From Bifidobacterium sp. ESL0790 (GTDB taxonomy: Bacteria > Actinomycetota > Actinomycetes > Actinomycetales > Bifidobacteriaceae): DNA of 64,000 nt. The position numbers and the translations under genes were made by a program. The stretch's first letter is position 1, and each line of letters begins with the position of its first letter. The notes below the pieces were generated by a model that saw nothing but the letters and a program-made list of their open reading frames with translations, ran no database searches and had not been told where the DNA came from. The DNA is taken from positions 1,054,001-1,118,000 of the forward strand of contig NZ_CP113915.1 of NCBI RefSeq assembly GCF_029395435.1. Reading direction: 5' to 3'. This document shows, one piece after another, positions 28,409 to 38,098 of the stretch.

Positions 28409-28741
28409 ATGGCTGACGATTGCCTGTTTTGCAAGATCATCGCGGGGGATATCCCCAGCGACAAGGTGTATGAGGACGAGACTACCTACGCGTTTAAGGA
28501 CATCAATCCCAAGGCGAAGGTCCACGTGCTGATCGTGCCGAAGAAGCATTGCGCCAACGTCACCGAGCTGGCGAAGACCGACCCGGCCGAGCTCGCCCAC
28601 ATCGTCGAGGTCGCGCAATCGATCGCCGACAAGGAATTCCACGGCGCCTACCGCCTGATCTTCAACACCGGCGAGGATGCCGGCCAGTCCGTTTTGCACG
28701 CCCACGCGCATGTGCTCACCGGCGAGAAGCTGGAAGAGTAG
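28409..28741 (+). CDS. Histidine triad (HIT/Hint) nucleotide-binding protein
   Basis: 110-residue purine nucleoside phosphoramidase-type HIT protein. [20 protein letters not shown] forms the N-terminus, and the histidine triad is in [10 protein letters not shown] near residue 97. The ATG at 28409 follows AAAAGGAGC. The next gene, a phoH homologue, begins 7 bases after its stop; the hit-phoH-ybeY-corC-era order is common in actinobacteria and suggests one transcription unit. The natural substrate is not known. Confidence 0.92.
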   Translation: MADDCLFCKIIAGDIPSDKVYEDETTYAFKDINPKAKVHVLIVPKKHCANVTELAKTDPAELAHIVEVAQSIADKEFHGAYRLIFNTGEDAGQSVLHAHAHVLTGEKLEE

Positions 28742-28748
28742 GAGAGCG

Positions 28749-29996
28749 GTGGCAAGCGCTAAACGAGTCATCACCATCCCCACCACCCTCGACCCGGTGG
28801 CCGTGCTCGGCCCGGGCGACGACGTGCTGCGCGAGGTCGAACGCGCCTTCCCGCACGTCGCCGTGTTCGTGCGGGGCAACCGCATCGAGGTTTCGGCATA
28901 CTCCAAGCGGGATGAGATCGAGGCCGACAAGGTCGCCGATGTGTTCGCCGAGATCATCCAATCCGCATACGAGTCGCCGGTCGAGTCGGGCAATGTGCGC
29001 AGGATGCTTGAGGCCCGTGAGATCGGCAGGCACGCCAGACTCAACGGCAATGCGGAACGTGGCACGGCGACGGGCGAGAGAAGCGGCAAGGCTTCGCTGA
29101 ACGCTTCAGGCTCTTCCGATTATCGTTCGGCCGCGCGTGATTACAGCGTCGATACCGCATACGGTGAGGATGACGAGACAGTGTCTGAGGGACGCCGCAA
29201 GCCACGCATCCCCGGGGTTATCACGATGGCCGCGGGCGAGCCGGTGCGTGCGAAAACCGCGGGCCAGGTCTTCTACGTCGGCGCGATCGAGGAGAACACC
29301 ATCACCTTCGCCATCGGCCCCGCCGGCACCGGCAAGACCTACTTGGCCGTCGCCAAGGCGGTGCGCGCCTTCCAGGACGGCAAGGTGAGCCGCATCATCC
29401 TCACGCGCCCGGCCGTGGAGGCGGGGGAGAGCCTCGGCTTTTTGCCCGGCACCCTCAACGACAAGGTCGACCCCTACCTGCGTCCACTCTACGACGCGCT
29501 TTCCGACATGCTCGGCACCGGCCAGCTGCACCGCTACATGTCCGACGGCACCATCGAGGTCGCCCCGCTTGCCTACATGCGCGGCCGCACCCTGAACGAT
29601 GCGTTCGTCATCCTCGACGAGGCGCAGAACACCACCGAGCAGCAGATGAAGATGTTCCTCACCCGCCTCGGCTTCAACACCAAGATGGTCATCACCGGTG
29701 ACGTGACGCAAATCGATCTGACGGTGCCCCATTCCGGACTGCGGTCGATCGAATCGATTCTCGGCGGCATCGATGACATCGCGTTCGTGCATCTGGGCGC
29801 CAAGGACGTGGTGCGACACGCGCTCGTCGGCAGAATCGTGAAGGCCTATGATACCCACGACGCTGCCCGTCAGCGCAGAAGCGCGCGTCACGATAATTCC
29901 AGTGACGGTGACGGCACACAAGCCGACGTGAATAGCAGCATAGAAACAAGTAGCAGGACCATGGATTCGAGCGAAGGAGCCGGCAGTGAGCGTTGA
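28749..29996 (+). CDS. PhoH family protein (PhoH-like ATPase)
   Basis: About 415 residues. A small N-terminal RNA-binding-like domain, a low-complexity linker (about residues 100-155), then the PhoH ATPase domain: Walker [16 protein letters not shown] near residue 191, [11 protein letters not shown], and Walker [11 protein letters not shown] near residue 286. Family members are linked to RNA metabolism and are almost always next to ybeY, as here. GTG 28749 has GGAG four bases upstream. The C-terminal tail is Ser/Asp-rich and overlaps the ybeY start by 11 bases. Confidence 0.9.
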   Translation: MASAKRVITIPTTLDPVAVLGPGDDVLREVERAFPHVAVFVRGNRIEVSAYSKRDEIEADKVADVFAEIIQSAYESPVESGNVRRMLEAREIGRHARLNGNAERGTATGERSGKASLNASGSSDYRSAARDYSVDTAYGEDDETVSEGRRKPRIPGVITMAAGEPVRAKTAGQVFYVGAIEENTITFAIGPAGTGKTYLAVAKAVRAFQDGKVSRIILTRPAVEAGESLGFLPGTLNDKVDPYLRPLYDALSDMLGTGQLHRYMSDGTIEVAPLAYMRGRTLNDAFVILDEAQNTTEQQMKMFLTRLGFNTKMVITGDVTQIDLTVPHSGLRSIESILGGIDDIAFVHLGAKDVVRHALVGRIVKAYDTHDAARQRRSARHDNSSDGDGTQADVNSSIETSSRTMDSSEGAGSER

Positions 29997-30579
29997 GGTG
30001 ACCAACGAGACCGTCTGGCAGATCGACCCGAAGATCTTCTCCGACCTCGGCCTGTGGGTGATGGACCGGATGCAGGTGAGCACCAAGTCCGACCTCACCA
30101 TCCTCTTCGTCGACCCCGACCCCATCGCCCAGCTGCACATGCGCTGGATGCAGCTGGAGGGGCCCACCGACGTGATGAGCTTCCCCATGGACGAGCTGCG
30201 CCCCGGCGATGACGGCGTGACGATGGAAGGCGTGCTCGGCGACATCGTCATCTGCCCGTGGGTCGCCTGCCAGCAGGCCGCCGCGGCCGGCCATTCCACG
30301 ATGGAGGAGATGATGCTCCTCGCCATCCACGGTACCCTGCACCTGCTCGGCTACGACCACGTCGACCCCGAGCAGGAGCGCCAGATGTTCGACCTGCAAC
30401 GCCAGCTGCTGCTCACCTTCTTCGCGGTGCGCGGCGAGTCGATCCCCGAGGCCGTGCTGCCCGCCGGTTCGGCCAACCTGCTCGACCGCTGGGACGCCGA
30501 GCACGGTCAGGGCAAGCAGGAGGGCAAGGGCCATGGCAATCTTCCCGGAGGCGGCCATATCCCAGGAATCGGGCGATAG
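29986..30579 (+). CDS. ybeY: Endoribonuclease YbeY (16S rRNA maturation)
   Basis: Metal-dependent RNase involved in 16S rRNA 3' end processing and ribosome quality control; 197 residues. The zinc signature [11 protein letters not shown] lies near residue 115, preceded by [11 protein letters not shown] near residue 60. The GTG at 29986 overlaps the end of phoH. A C-terminal extension of about 40 residues, rich in Gly, Glu and His, goes beyond the usual length of about 155 and is probably disordered. Confidence 0.94.
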   Translation: MSVEVTNETVWQIDPKIFSDLGLWVMDRMQVSTKSDLTILFVDPDPIAQLHMRWMQLEGPTDVMSFPMDELRPGDDGVTMEGVLGDIVICPWVACQQAAAAGHSTMEEMMLLAIHGTLHLLGYDHVDPEQERQMFDLQRQLLLTFFAVRGESIPEAVLPAGSANLLDRWDAEHGQGKQEGKGHGNLPGGGHIPGIGR

Positions 30580-30794
30580 GGCCGTTCGTGCCACAAGTTT
30601 TGCGTATCAACGACGAGTCGATAATGCCGATAATGCTTGATGCCTTTAAGTTTTAGTCGCGTTGATATCGCATAACGTTCACGGTGAAAGCCGGATAATA
30701 TTCACTATTGTCGTAACAAAGCAAAGGCAGAGATAGCTCGGTTGAGCCGGGGACGTAGGATTGCCTTGAACATATTTTTCGAAAGGAATGTGGG

Positions 30795-32210
30795 TTGCAG
30801 ATGGACACTTTGACGGTGACCACCATGGCCATTCTGGTCGTGATCGCCGCGCTGCTCGTATGGCTCTCGCTGATCATGGCATCCAGCGAGTCCGCCGTCT
30901 CGAGGGTGACCCGCGCCAGCCTCAACAACCGCATCCTCGAGGTGCAGACCAACGAGGAGCTCGGCCATCTCGCCCAGGTCAAGCAGATCGGCAAGATCCA
31001 CAAGGTCCAGCGCCTCATCGTCGACCGTTACGCCACATCAGGCTCCTGCGCCTTCTTCAGGATCACCTGCAACGTCTTCGACGGCGTGCTCGTGGCCATC
31101 ATCGCCATGCTGGTCGGTGCACCGTTCTGGGCCGTGCTGGTCTCCGGCATCGTCTTCGCGCTGATCGTTGCGGTGGTTTCCGTGCTACTCCGTCCCCGCT
31201 CGACGGGAGCCTCGAAGCCGCTGGACGTCATGCTGCGCTATGCCGGCGTCGTCTCGTTGGCCGCGCGTCTCACCCCGTTCGCCAAGAACGGCGAGGACAA
31301 GGCCCAGCGCCGTCGCGAGGAGCAGAAGGAGCTCTCCGACGACGAGGAGCTTGAGAAGATACAGCGCGAGCAGGGGCGCGCCACCATCGATCGCCTGGTG
31401 GAGGCTGATGATTTCGACCCCGAGGTCGCCGAGATGCTGCGCAATGTGCTCACGCTCTCCGACACGCTCACCCGCGAGATCATGGTGCCGCGCACCGATA
31501 TGATCTGCGTGGAGAACGGCGAGACCCTGGAACGGTTCCTGCAACTGTGCTCGCGTTCCGGCTTCTCGCGTATCCCGGTGATCGGCGAGGATGTGGATGA
31601 CCTCAAGGGCATCGCCTATCTCAAGGACGCCGTGCGTGTCACCGCCTTCAACCCGGAGGCGCGAACCCGCACCATGGAGAGTATCTGCCGCGACCCTATG
31701 CTCGTGCCCGAATCCAAACCCGTCGACGATCTCTTCCACGAGATGCAGCGCACCCGCCAGCATGTGGCGGTGGTGGTCGACGAATACGGCGGCATCGCCG
31801 GCCTGGTGACCATCGAGGACACCTTGGAGCAGATCGTCGGCGAGCTGGAGGACGAGCACGACCGCATCCAGCACACCGACCCGAAGAAGATCGGTGAGCA
31901 CACCTGGCAGATGCCCGCGCGCACGCCCATCGCCGACCTGGAGGAGATCTTCGAGGTCGACATCGACGAGGACGACGTCGACACCGTCTACGGCCTGCTG
32001 ACCAAACTGCTCGGCCGCGTGCCGCTGGTCGGCATGAGCGCCGTCACCCGAGGCCTCAAGCTCACCGCCGTCGATTCGGCAGGACGGCGCAAGAAGGTCT
32101 CGATGATCGTGGTCGAGCCGGTATCGCTCAAACACGACGAAGACAATACCAAAACCACGACCGATGACAACGCCATGAAGGACGCAAAGGAAACCAACAC
32201 GCATGACTGA
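30795..32210 (+). CDS. Hemolysin family / CorC-HlyC membrane protein with CBS domains
   Basis: 471 residues. N-terminal CNNM/DUF21 membrane domain (first helix ILVVIAALLVWLSLIMA at about residues 13-29, more helices near 97-137), then a CBS pair (MVPRTDMICVE, PVIGEDVDDLKGIAYLKD, VAVVVDEYGGIAGLVTIED) and a C-terminal CorC_HlyC domain. Such proteins are linked to Mg2+/Co2+ transport; hemolysis is a historical name. The TTG at 30795 has AAAGGA 7 bases upstream; ATG 30801 is the alternative. It overlaps era by 8 bases. Confidence 0.88.
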   Translation: MQMDTLTVTTMAILVVIAALLVWLSLIMASSESAVSRVTRASLNNRILEVQTNEELGHLAQVKQIGKIHKVQRLIVDRYATSGSCAFFRITCNVFDGVLVAIIAMLVGAPFWAVLVSGIVFALIVAVVSVLLRPRSTGASKPLDVMLRYAGVVSLAARLTPFAKNGEDKAQRRREEQKELSDDEELEKIQREQGRATIDRLVEADDFDPEVAEMLRNVLTLSDTLTREIMVPRTDMICVENGETLERFLQLCSRSGFSRIPVIGEDVDDLKGIAYLKDAVRVTAFNPEARTRTMESICRDPMLVPESKPVDDLFHEMQRTRQHVAVVVDEYGGIAGLVTIEDTLEQIVGELEDEHDRIQHTDPKKIGEHTWQMPARTPIADLEEIFEVDIDEDDVDTVYGLLTKLLGRVPLVGMSAVTRGLKLTAVDSAGRRKKVSMIVVEPVSLKHDEDNTKTTTDDNAMKDAKETNTHD

Positions 32211-33222
32211 ACCCACTGACACGACCAAGACCACGACCACACCGTCCAGCGCGACGAAGACGGACATCAAGTCCGCACAACCATATCGTTCCGGTTTCGT
32301 CGCCGTGGTCGGCCGCCCGAACGTCGGCAAATCCACGCTGATCAACGCCTTGGTCGGCACCCAGATCGCCATCGCCTCCTCGCGCCCGGAGACCACGCGT
32401 AAGGCCATCCGCGGCATCGTCACCACCGACCACGCGCAGCTGGTGCTGGTCGACACCCCCGGCATCCACCGCCCACGCACCCTGCTGGGCCAGCGCCTGA
32501 ACGATATCGTCGACGAGTCGCTCAGCGACGTGGACGAGATCGCGTTCCTGCTGCCCGCCGACCAGGAGATCGGACCGGGCGACAAGCGCATCCTGAGCCG
32601 TCTGCGCGGCGAGTTTGCGCGGAAGGACGAGAAGACCGGCAAGTTCGTCTGGAAGGTGCCGCTGATCGCCATCGTCACCAAGATCGACGAGCTCAACCGC
32701 CAGCAGCTCATGGCCAAGCTCATGGAGATCAACCAGTTCGCCGACTTCACCGAACTGGTGCCGGTCAGCGCTTTGGAGCACGACAACGTGGCCGAGGTCA
32801 AGCGCGTGCTCATCGACAACATGCCCGAAGGCCCGCAGATGTACCCCGACGACCAGGTCACCGAGGAACGGCCCGAGGACACCATCGCCGAGCTGGTGCG
32901 CGGCGCGTTCCTCGAGGAGCTGGACGACGAGCTGCCCCATTCGCTGGCCGTGGTCGTCGATTCCATCGAACGGCCGGGGGAGTCCGACAACCCCGCCACC
33001 GAGGACGGTAAGGCCCACGTCATGGTCTCCATATACGTGGAGCGCGACTCCCAGAAGCCCATCATCATCGGCCACCGCGCCGAGCACCTGGTGCAGGTCA
33101 AGAAGCGGCTGCGCACCGCGGTCAACCGCATCGTCGGCCAGAAGTCCAAGCTCGATCTGCACGTCAAGGTCGCCAAAGGCTGGCAGTCCGACCCCAAGCA
33201 GCTGGAGCGCCTAGGCTTCTGA
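32203..33222 (+). CDS. era: GTPase Era
   Basis: GTPase that binds the 3' end of 16S rRNA and helps 30S assembly; 339 residues. G1 GRPNVGKST near residue 37, G3 DTPGIH near residue 85, G4 in TKID near residue 165, then a C-terminal KH domain with LHVKVAKGWQSDPKQLERLGF. A Thr/Lys-rich N-terminal extension of about 25 residues precedes the GTPase domain. It ends the hit-phoH-ybeY-corC-era run. Confidence 0.97.
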   Translation: MTEPTDTTKTTTTPSSATKTDIKSAQPYRSGFVAVVGRPNVGKSTLINALVGTQIAIASSRPETTRKAIRGIVTTDHAQLVLVDTPGIHRPRTLLGQRLNDIVDESLSDVDEIAFLLPADQEIGPGDKRILSRLRGEFARKDEKTGKFVWKVPLIAIVTKIDELNRQQLMAKLMEINQFADFTELVPVSALEHDNVAEVKRVLIDNMPEGPQMYPDDQVTEERPEDTIAELVRGAFLEELDDELPHSLAVVVDSIERPGESDNPATEDGKAHVMVSIYVERDSQKPIIIGHRAEHLVQVKKRLRTAVNRIVGQKSKLDLHVKVAKGWQSDPKQLERLGF

Positions 33223-33264
33223 CGCTCGCAATATGGTGACATCAGCAAAACGCCCATAACAACA

Positions 33265-33308
33265 TAAAATCCTCGCCTTCGGTTTAGAACACCGGGCGAG
33301 GATTTTAT
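33265..33308 (+). terminator. Terminator after era
   Basis: AAAATCCTCGCC (33266-33277) is exactly complementary to GGCGAGGATTTT (33295-33306), with T/A flanks and a 17-base loop. Confidence 0.8.
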
Positions 33309-33357
33309 ATATACCTTTGGTTTCGGTATTTACCCTGATTATTCCCGCGTGTAAACG

Positions 33358-33400
33358 AAAGGCCGGATGGGCAGGAGACGAATCCAACCCATCCGGCCTT
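33358..33400 (-). terminator. Terminator of the acyl-CoA ligase gene
   Basis: AAGGCCGGATGGG (to 33371) pairs with CCCATCCGGCCTT (33388-33400). On the - strand it is followed by TTTCGTTTAC, and it lies 26 bases after the ligase stop. Confidence 0.75.
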
Positions 33401-33425
33401 GCAGCGCAGAAACAGCTACGTCAGC

Positions 33426-35471
33426 TTACTTCTTTTTCTTGGTGTACATCTGCGTGTTGAGCAGCTTCTCATAGCGCTTGATGACCGCGGGGCGCTTGAC
33501 TTTCATGGAGGCGGTCAAGAGGCCGTTCTCCTGGGTGAACTCCTCGGGCAGCAGGATGAACTTGCGCACGGATTCGGCGCGGGAGACGCCCTCGTTGGCC
33601 TTGTCGACGGCCTTCTGCACCTCGGCGCGCACCACGGCGTTCTCGCAGGCCTCCTCCATGGGCATCTGCGGGTCGAGGCCAGCGGCGTCGAGCCACGAGC
33701 GCAGGGACTCCTCGTCCAACGTGATGAGCGCGGAGATGAACGGACGCTTGTCGCCGAGCACCAGGGCCTGCGAGACGAAGGAGCAGCGCTGGATGATCTC
33801 CTCGATCGGGCCGGGGGCCACGTTCTTGCCGCCGGCGGTGATGATGAGGTCCTTCTTGCGGCCGGTGATGTAGAGGAAGCCGTCGTCGCTGATGCGGCCA
33901 AGGTCGCCCGTGGCGTACCAGCCGTCGGACGTGAAGGCGAGCTCGGTGGCCTCGGCGTTCTTGTGATAACGATGGAAGACGCAAGTACCCTTGACTTGAA
34001 TCTCGCCGTCCTCGGCCAAGCGAATCGTGAAGCCCGGGTACGGCACGCCGACGGAGCCCTCGTGGAACGGGGTGCCTTTGGGATTGAAGGCGCAGGGGGC
34101 GGTGGTCTCGGTGAGGCCGTAGCCCTCGTAGGCCGGCACGTCGGCACCACGGAAGAAGGCGAGCAGCTCCGGGTCGAGCGGGGCGCCGCCGGCGACGAAC
34201 CATTCGGCCTGGCCGCCGAGCACCTGGCGCAGCGACTTGTAGACCACCGGGTCGAAGGCGGCTCGGCGGGCGCGTGTGGCGAAGCTGGCCTTGCCGGTCT
34301 CGCTGATCTCGCGCTCATATTCCTGGGCAGCCACCACGGCGGCGGCGAACGCGACGCCCTTGGCACCATGCCCGGCCTTCTGCGAGGCGGCGTTGTAGAC
34401 CTTCTCGAGCACGCGGGGCACGAGGATGGTGACGATGGGCTTGGCCACCTGCAGGTCGCCGATCAGCGTCTTGATGCCGCCGGCGATGTAGATGCGCAGG
34501 TCGCTGGCGACGACGATGTAGTTGACGGCGCGCGCGAAGGTGTGGGCCTGGGGCAGGAAGAGCAGCACGGACTTGCCCTTCTGCTTCAAAAGCTTGGGCA
34601 TGTAGTCGCGCAGGTTCAGCGCGGTGGTGCAGTAGTGCTCGTGCGTCATCTCCACGCCCTTGGGCGCGGCGGTGGAGCCGGAGGTGTAGACGATGGAGCA
34701 CAGGTCGGTCTTCTTGATCGAGTCGATGCGCTCGTCGAGCGTCTTGTCGTCGATCGATTTGCCGTAGGCTTTGAGCTCGTCGAGCGCGCCGGATTCCAGC
34801 GTGTAGATCTTCTCGAGGGTGGGGCAGTCCTCCACGGCGCCGTCGGCCTTCTCACGCATGTCGAGTGATTCGACGATGAGCAGGCGGGAGTCGGAGTTGT
34901 TGACGATGTTGCGGATCTGCTCGGCGGAATCGGTGTCGTAGATGGTGGCGAGCACGCCGCCCACGGCCATCACGGCCGCGTCCACCACGTCCCATTCGTA
35001 GGAGGTGTGGCTCATGAAGGAGACGCCGTCACCCTTGTCGATGCCATAATGCATCAGGCCCTTGGCCACCTCGCGCACGTCGGCGAGGAACTCGTTGGCG
35101 GTTTTGGTGACCCAGGTGTTGCCAACCTTGAAGGTGTAGAGCGGGTCATCGCCCATACGCTCGCAGCGTTCGGCGTAGAGGTCGTAGATGGACATGTCGT
35201 CGTCGATGGGCGCGTTGCCGGCGGTGGAGACGGTGAGCAGGCCGGTCTCCTTGTCGACGTAGAGCGTGGTCGGGTAGCCGGGGCCCCACTCGTGGCTTTT
35301 CGGCAGCGACGAGATATCGACCGGCTTGATCGAGGCCAAATGCCTGTCATCGTTGAAATCGGGGGACTCGGGGCCCTCGCTGTTGACGGGATGGACGAAG
35401 TCGCTTCCGAGATGGAAGGCCTTCTGGCTCAGCTTGAGCGTTTGCTCTTTCAACGAGTTCATGACGGACAC
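33426..35471 (-). CDS. Long-chain fatty acid--CoA ligase (AMP-dependent synthetase)
   Basis: ANL-superfamily enzyme, about 681 residues, that activates fatty acids to acyl-CoA via acyl-AMP. P-loop motif SIVYTSGSTAAPKGVEMTH near residue 260, the GYGLTETTAP motif near residue 454 and the hinge TGRKKDLIITAGGKNVAPGP near residue 560. GTG 35471 is chosen because AGGAG lies 6 bases upstream; ATG 35462 is three codons further in. Bifidobacteria make fatty acids but lack full beta-oxidation, so the likely job is channelling exogenous fatty acids into lipids. Confidence 0.93.
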   Translation of the reverse strand: MSVMNSLKEQTLKLSQKAFHLGSDFVHPVNSEGPESPDFNDDRHLASIKPVDISSLPKSHEWGPGYPTTLYVDKETGLLTVSTAGNAPIDDDMSIYDLYAERCERMGDDPLYTFKVGNTWVTKTANEFLADVREVAKGLMHYGIDKGDGVSFMSHTSYEWDVVDAAVMAVGGVLATIYDTDSAEQIRNIVNNSDSRLLIVESLDMREKADGAVEDCPTLEKIYTLESGALDELKAYGKSIDDKTLDERIDSIKKTDLCSIVYTSGSTAAPKGVEMTHEHYCTTALNLRDYMPKLLKQKGKSVLLFLPQAHTFARAVNYIVVASDLRIYIAGGIKTLIGDLQVAKPIVTILVPRVLEKVYNAASQKAGHGAKGVAFAAAVVAAQEYEREISETGKASFATRARRAAFDPVVYKSLRQVLGGQAEWFVAGGAPLDPELLAFFRGADVPAYEGYGLTETTAPCAFNPKGTPFHEGSVGVPYPGFTIRLAEDGEIQVKGTCVFHRYHKNAEATELAFTSDGWYATGDLGRISDDGFLYITGRKKDLIITAGGKNVAPGPIEEIIQRCSFVSQALVLGDKRPFISALITLDEESLRSWLDAAGLDPQMPMEEACENAVVRAEVQKAVDKANEGVSRAESVRKFILLPEEFTQENGLLTASMKVKRPAVIKRYEKLLNTQMYTKKKK

Positions 35472-35800
35472 GTGGTACTCCTCGACCCAAATATTAGCGT
35501 TCTCTTGATTCGATAACGCCAATACTAGCGGATTTGGTTGGTCCCGTCACCTTACGGTAGCGTAGGAAACGGCGTCATAGAGCCTTTTGTGAGCTATTGG
35601 GCAGACCGGATCGCGGTCATTTCGACCGAGCCTGGAGTTGCGCCGTAGGCGTGTTTCGATGGCCTGTTTTGCGTATTTGGCGGCTTTGAGAACGAGGGAA
35701 TTCCGGATACCGCATCGGGATGGACACTTCATATATGAGTGTCCTGTTTCATATATACGGGTTCTGCAACTTGACGCGGACGGCGGAATTTCCTCGGTCG
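35472..35800. other. Intergenic region upstream of the acyl-CoA ligase gene
   Basis: 329 bases between the ligase start and the end of the hydrolase gene. It should hold the ligase promoter. The only structured element seen is the dyad at 35722-35744. No ORF or RNA gene recognised. Confidence 0.5.
35722..35744. promoter_or_regulatory. 23-bp imperfect palindrome upstream of the acyl-CoA ligase gene
   Basis: GGACACT (35722-35728) and AGTGTCC (35738-35744) flank a near-symmetric TCATATATG centre. It lies about 250 bases upstream of the ligase start and 57 bases past the end of the hydrolase gene. It could be a repressor operator or a weak terminator; no regulator gene is adjacent. Confidence 0.3.
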
Positions 35801-36814
35801 TTATTTCAGGTCAAACGTCTGCCTGACGAACGTGGTGACGGCGTTCCAATATCGTTTCGGGTCGGTGGAGGCGCTCATCGTGTGGTTGGCCTCGGGGATG
35901 AGCAGCTTGCGTTTGAATGGGCTCGCGCAGTCGCGAAAATTCTCGTCGAGGCAGGCCGGATCGACGAACTTGTCGGCGTCACCGTGGATGAAGAGCATCG
36001 GTATGCTGGCCTGGCGTAACGAAGGCCCGCAGCTGGCCTCATGGAAGTCGTAACCCGCACGATGGCGCGAAATCAGGCTCATCACCTCCAAAACCGGTTG
36101 GATCAGGGCCACGGGGAGGTGATAGAGGAAGTTGCCGCTGTGGATGAACTGGTGCCACACGTCGTGGAATCCGCAGTCGCACACCGCCGCCACGACGTTT
36201 TCGGGCAGGTGCCGGTCGCCGACGGTCATCATGATCGTGGAGGCGCCCATTGAGATGCCGAAGAGGAGGATGCGGGCTTCGGGGTCCTCGGAGAGGATAC
36301 TGTCGATCCAACGCATGAGGTCATGCCGCTCGAGCCAGCCCATGCCGATATAGTGCCCGCCGCTGAGCTCATGGGCCCGGCTGGCCGGTGTGAGCACGCG
36401 GAATCCGAGGCGCGCGAAGCGGTGAGCGTACTTCGCCATCTCAGCGGGCTCACCCGAATAACCGTGGCAGCAGATGGCGTAGAGATGCCGCTGGGGGTTG
36501 GCACAGTCCGGATCAAGCATCCAGCCGTGCAGCCTGGTGCCGTCGGCCGCGTTGAGGCTCACCCCGCGTTTGGCGTCCTCGAACCAGTCCGCCGCCTCGG
36601 CCTCCTCCTGGGTGTCGAGGCTGAGCGTGTGCGAGGGGTTCAGGCCGGGCAGTTGCGCGCCGTCGCTCTCACCGTGAAGCATCGAGTGCTTCCAACGTGG
36701 CTCGAGGGTCAGCCTGAAGAGGTAGTCGGCGGTGGCATAGAGCGCGCCCGTTGCCGCCAAAGCCCCGATGAGCAGGCGTTTGCCCCAGACTTTGCTGGCG
36801 GATCGCTGAATCAT
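35801..36814 (-). CDS. Membrane-anchored alpha/beta hydrolase
   Basis: About 337 residues. An N-terminal hydrophobic segment (LLIGALAATGALYATADYLF, about residues 14-33) would anchor it, then an alpha/beta hydrolase domain: oxyanion region ICCHGYSGEP near residue 113, nucleophile elbow FGISMGAST (G-x-S-x-G) near residue 185, acid in HGDADKFVD and His in EANHTMS near residue 315. This topology matches Bem46/YtaP-like hydrolases of unknown substrate. ATG 36814 has AAAGGAG 5 bases upstream. Confidence 0.88.
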   Translation of the reverse strand: MIQRSASKVWGKRLLIGALAATGALYATADYLFRLTLEPRWKHSMLHGESDGAQLPGLNPSHTLSLDTQEEAEAADWFEDAKRGVSLNAADGTRLHGWMLDPDCANPQRHLYAICCHGYSGEPAEMAKYAHRFARLGFRVLTPASRAHELSGGHYIGMGWLERHDLMRWIDSILSEDPEARILLFGISMGASTIMMTVGDRHLPENVVAAVCDCGFHDVWHQFIHSGNFLYHLPVALIQPVLEVMSLISRHRAGYDFHEASCGPSLRQASIPMLFIHGDADKFVDPACLDENFRDCASPFKRKLLIPEANHTMSASTDPKRYWNAVTTFVRQTFDLK

Positions 36815-37174
36815 GAGGACTCCTTTGACGGGTGGAATGGCGCGAGGCAACCGTTACGCCTCCATTGTATAAGCAGGAGGGAGGGCAAGGGGTATCTTTT
36901 ATGTCATTTCGGCATCATCGCGTATTCGTTGTGGTCGTGTGTCGTTTCCGGCTTCAGGTTTGTCGCCGACGCTGGTATTATAGAAATGTTGTTTTGGCGG
37001 GTATCGGACCATAACGTCTGAATGCCTGTCGCGCTTTGGCGAGGGGAAGCGATTCCCGTTATCGACTGGGCTGAATGATGGGTCTTCCTTTTGGACCGTT
37101 TCTTCGGCGCATCGGTGCGCCGGAACAACGAAACGATATCAGATAGATATAACGGTTATACCAAGGAGAACATC
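36815..37174. other. Divergent promoter region, hydrolase / rplY
   Basis: 360 bases between divergent genes. It must carry promoters for both. TGGTATTAT near 36972 resembles an extended -10 element for rplY, and a GGCGCA/TGCGCC mini-hairpin lies near 37110. No ORF, tRNA or known riboswitch pattern was found. Confidence 0.45.
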
Positions 37175-37843
37175 ATGGCAAACACCATCACGATTTCGGG
37201 TGAGGTCCGCACCGAGTTCGGCAAGGGCGTCGCCCGCCGCATGCGCGTTGCGCAGCAGATCCCTGCCACCATCTACGCCGGCGGCAACGAGCCCGTCTTT
37301 GTCAAGCTGCCGATGAGGGAGACCACCCTCGCCCTGCGACGCACGAACGCGCTGTTCACCATCAAGTACGGCAAAGATTCCAAGCTCGCCGTCGTCAAGG
37401 ACGTGCAGCGCAACCCCGTCAAGCGCATCGTCGAGCACATCGACTTCTACGAGGTCAAGGCCGGCGAGAAGATCGAGGTCACCGTGCCCGTCTTCGCCGT
37501 GGGCACCCCGAAGGGCGCGGCTGTCGCGTTCGTCGACATGCAGACCCTGGTCGTGCGCGCCGACGTGGCCAACCTCCCCGAGCGTATCGACGTGAACGTC
37601 GACGGCCTGCAGGACGGCGACAAGGTCTTCGCCAAGGACGTCGAGCTGCCCGAGGGCGTCGAGTTCGTCGACGTCAACGACGATGACTCCGTCGTCTCCG
37701 TCGAGATCCCGGAGGACGCCACCGCGACCACCGCCGTGAGCGAAGAGGCCGAGGGTGCCGAGGGCGAGACCGCCGAGGGCGCCGAGGGCGAAGCCGCCGA
37801 GGGCGACGCCGATGCGGCCGACGGCGACGCCGAGGAGAAGTAA
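37175..37843 (+). CDS. rplY: 50S ribosomal protein L25 / general stress protein Ctc
   Basis: 5S rRNA-binding protein of the CTC/TL5 type, 222 residues. The N-terminal L25 domain (ISGEVRTEFGKGVARRMR; VKDVQRNPVKRIVEHIDFYEV near residue 75) is followed by the TL5 C-terminal beta domain. The tail from about residue 185 is a very acidic Ala/Glu/Gly repeat (AEGAEGE units), common in actinobacterial L25. The ATG follows CCAAGGAGA. A terminator follows at 37943. Confidence 0.95.
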   Translation: MANTITISGEVRTEFGKGVARRMRVAQQIPATIYAGGNEPVFVKLPMRETTLALRRTNALFTIKYGKDSKLAVVKDVQRNPVKRIVEHIDFYEVKAGEKIEVTVPVFAVGTPKGAAVAFVDMQTLVVRADVANLPERIDVNVDGLQDGDKVFAKDVELPEGVEFVDVNDDDSVVSVEIPEDATATTAVSEEAEGAEGETAEGAEGEAAEGDADAADGDAEEK

Positions 37844-37942
37844 GGCTTTTTCGTCCGAATCTCCGTCCGTCCGCCAAGCCGGGGCCATCGTGCTTTCGTG
37901 GCATGGCGAATCCATTGGCGCGAACGGATGAATATCAATGTG

Positions 37943-37969
37943 AAAGGTCCACCTTCGGGTGGGCCTTTT
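37943..37969 (+). terminator. Terminator after rplY
   Basis: AAAGGTCCACC (37943-37953), TTCG loop, GGTGGGCCTTT (37958-37968) with one G-U pair, followed by T. A classic intrinsic terminator shape. Confidence 0.85.
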
Positions 37970-38098
37970 CAGTATGTGAACCTTTTCACTCATAGCCTTG
38001 GGTCAATGTGCGAAAGTGGCAGCATAGTCCGCAGCCACAAGCTCACGGCGAAAACAATCCGCAGGCCGCAAGGCGGTCGCAGTGAAAAAGAAGTGAAA

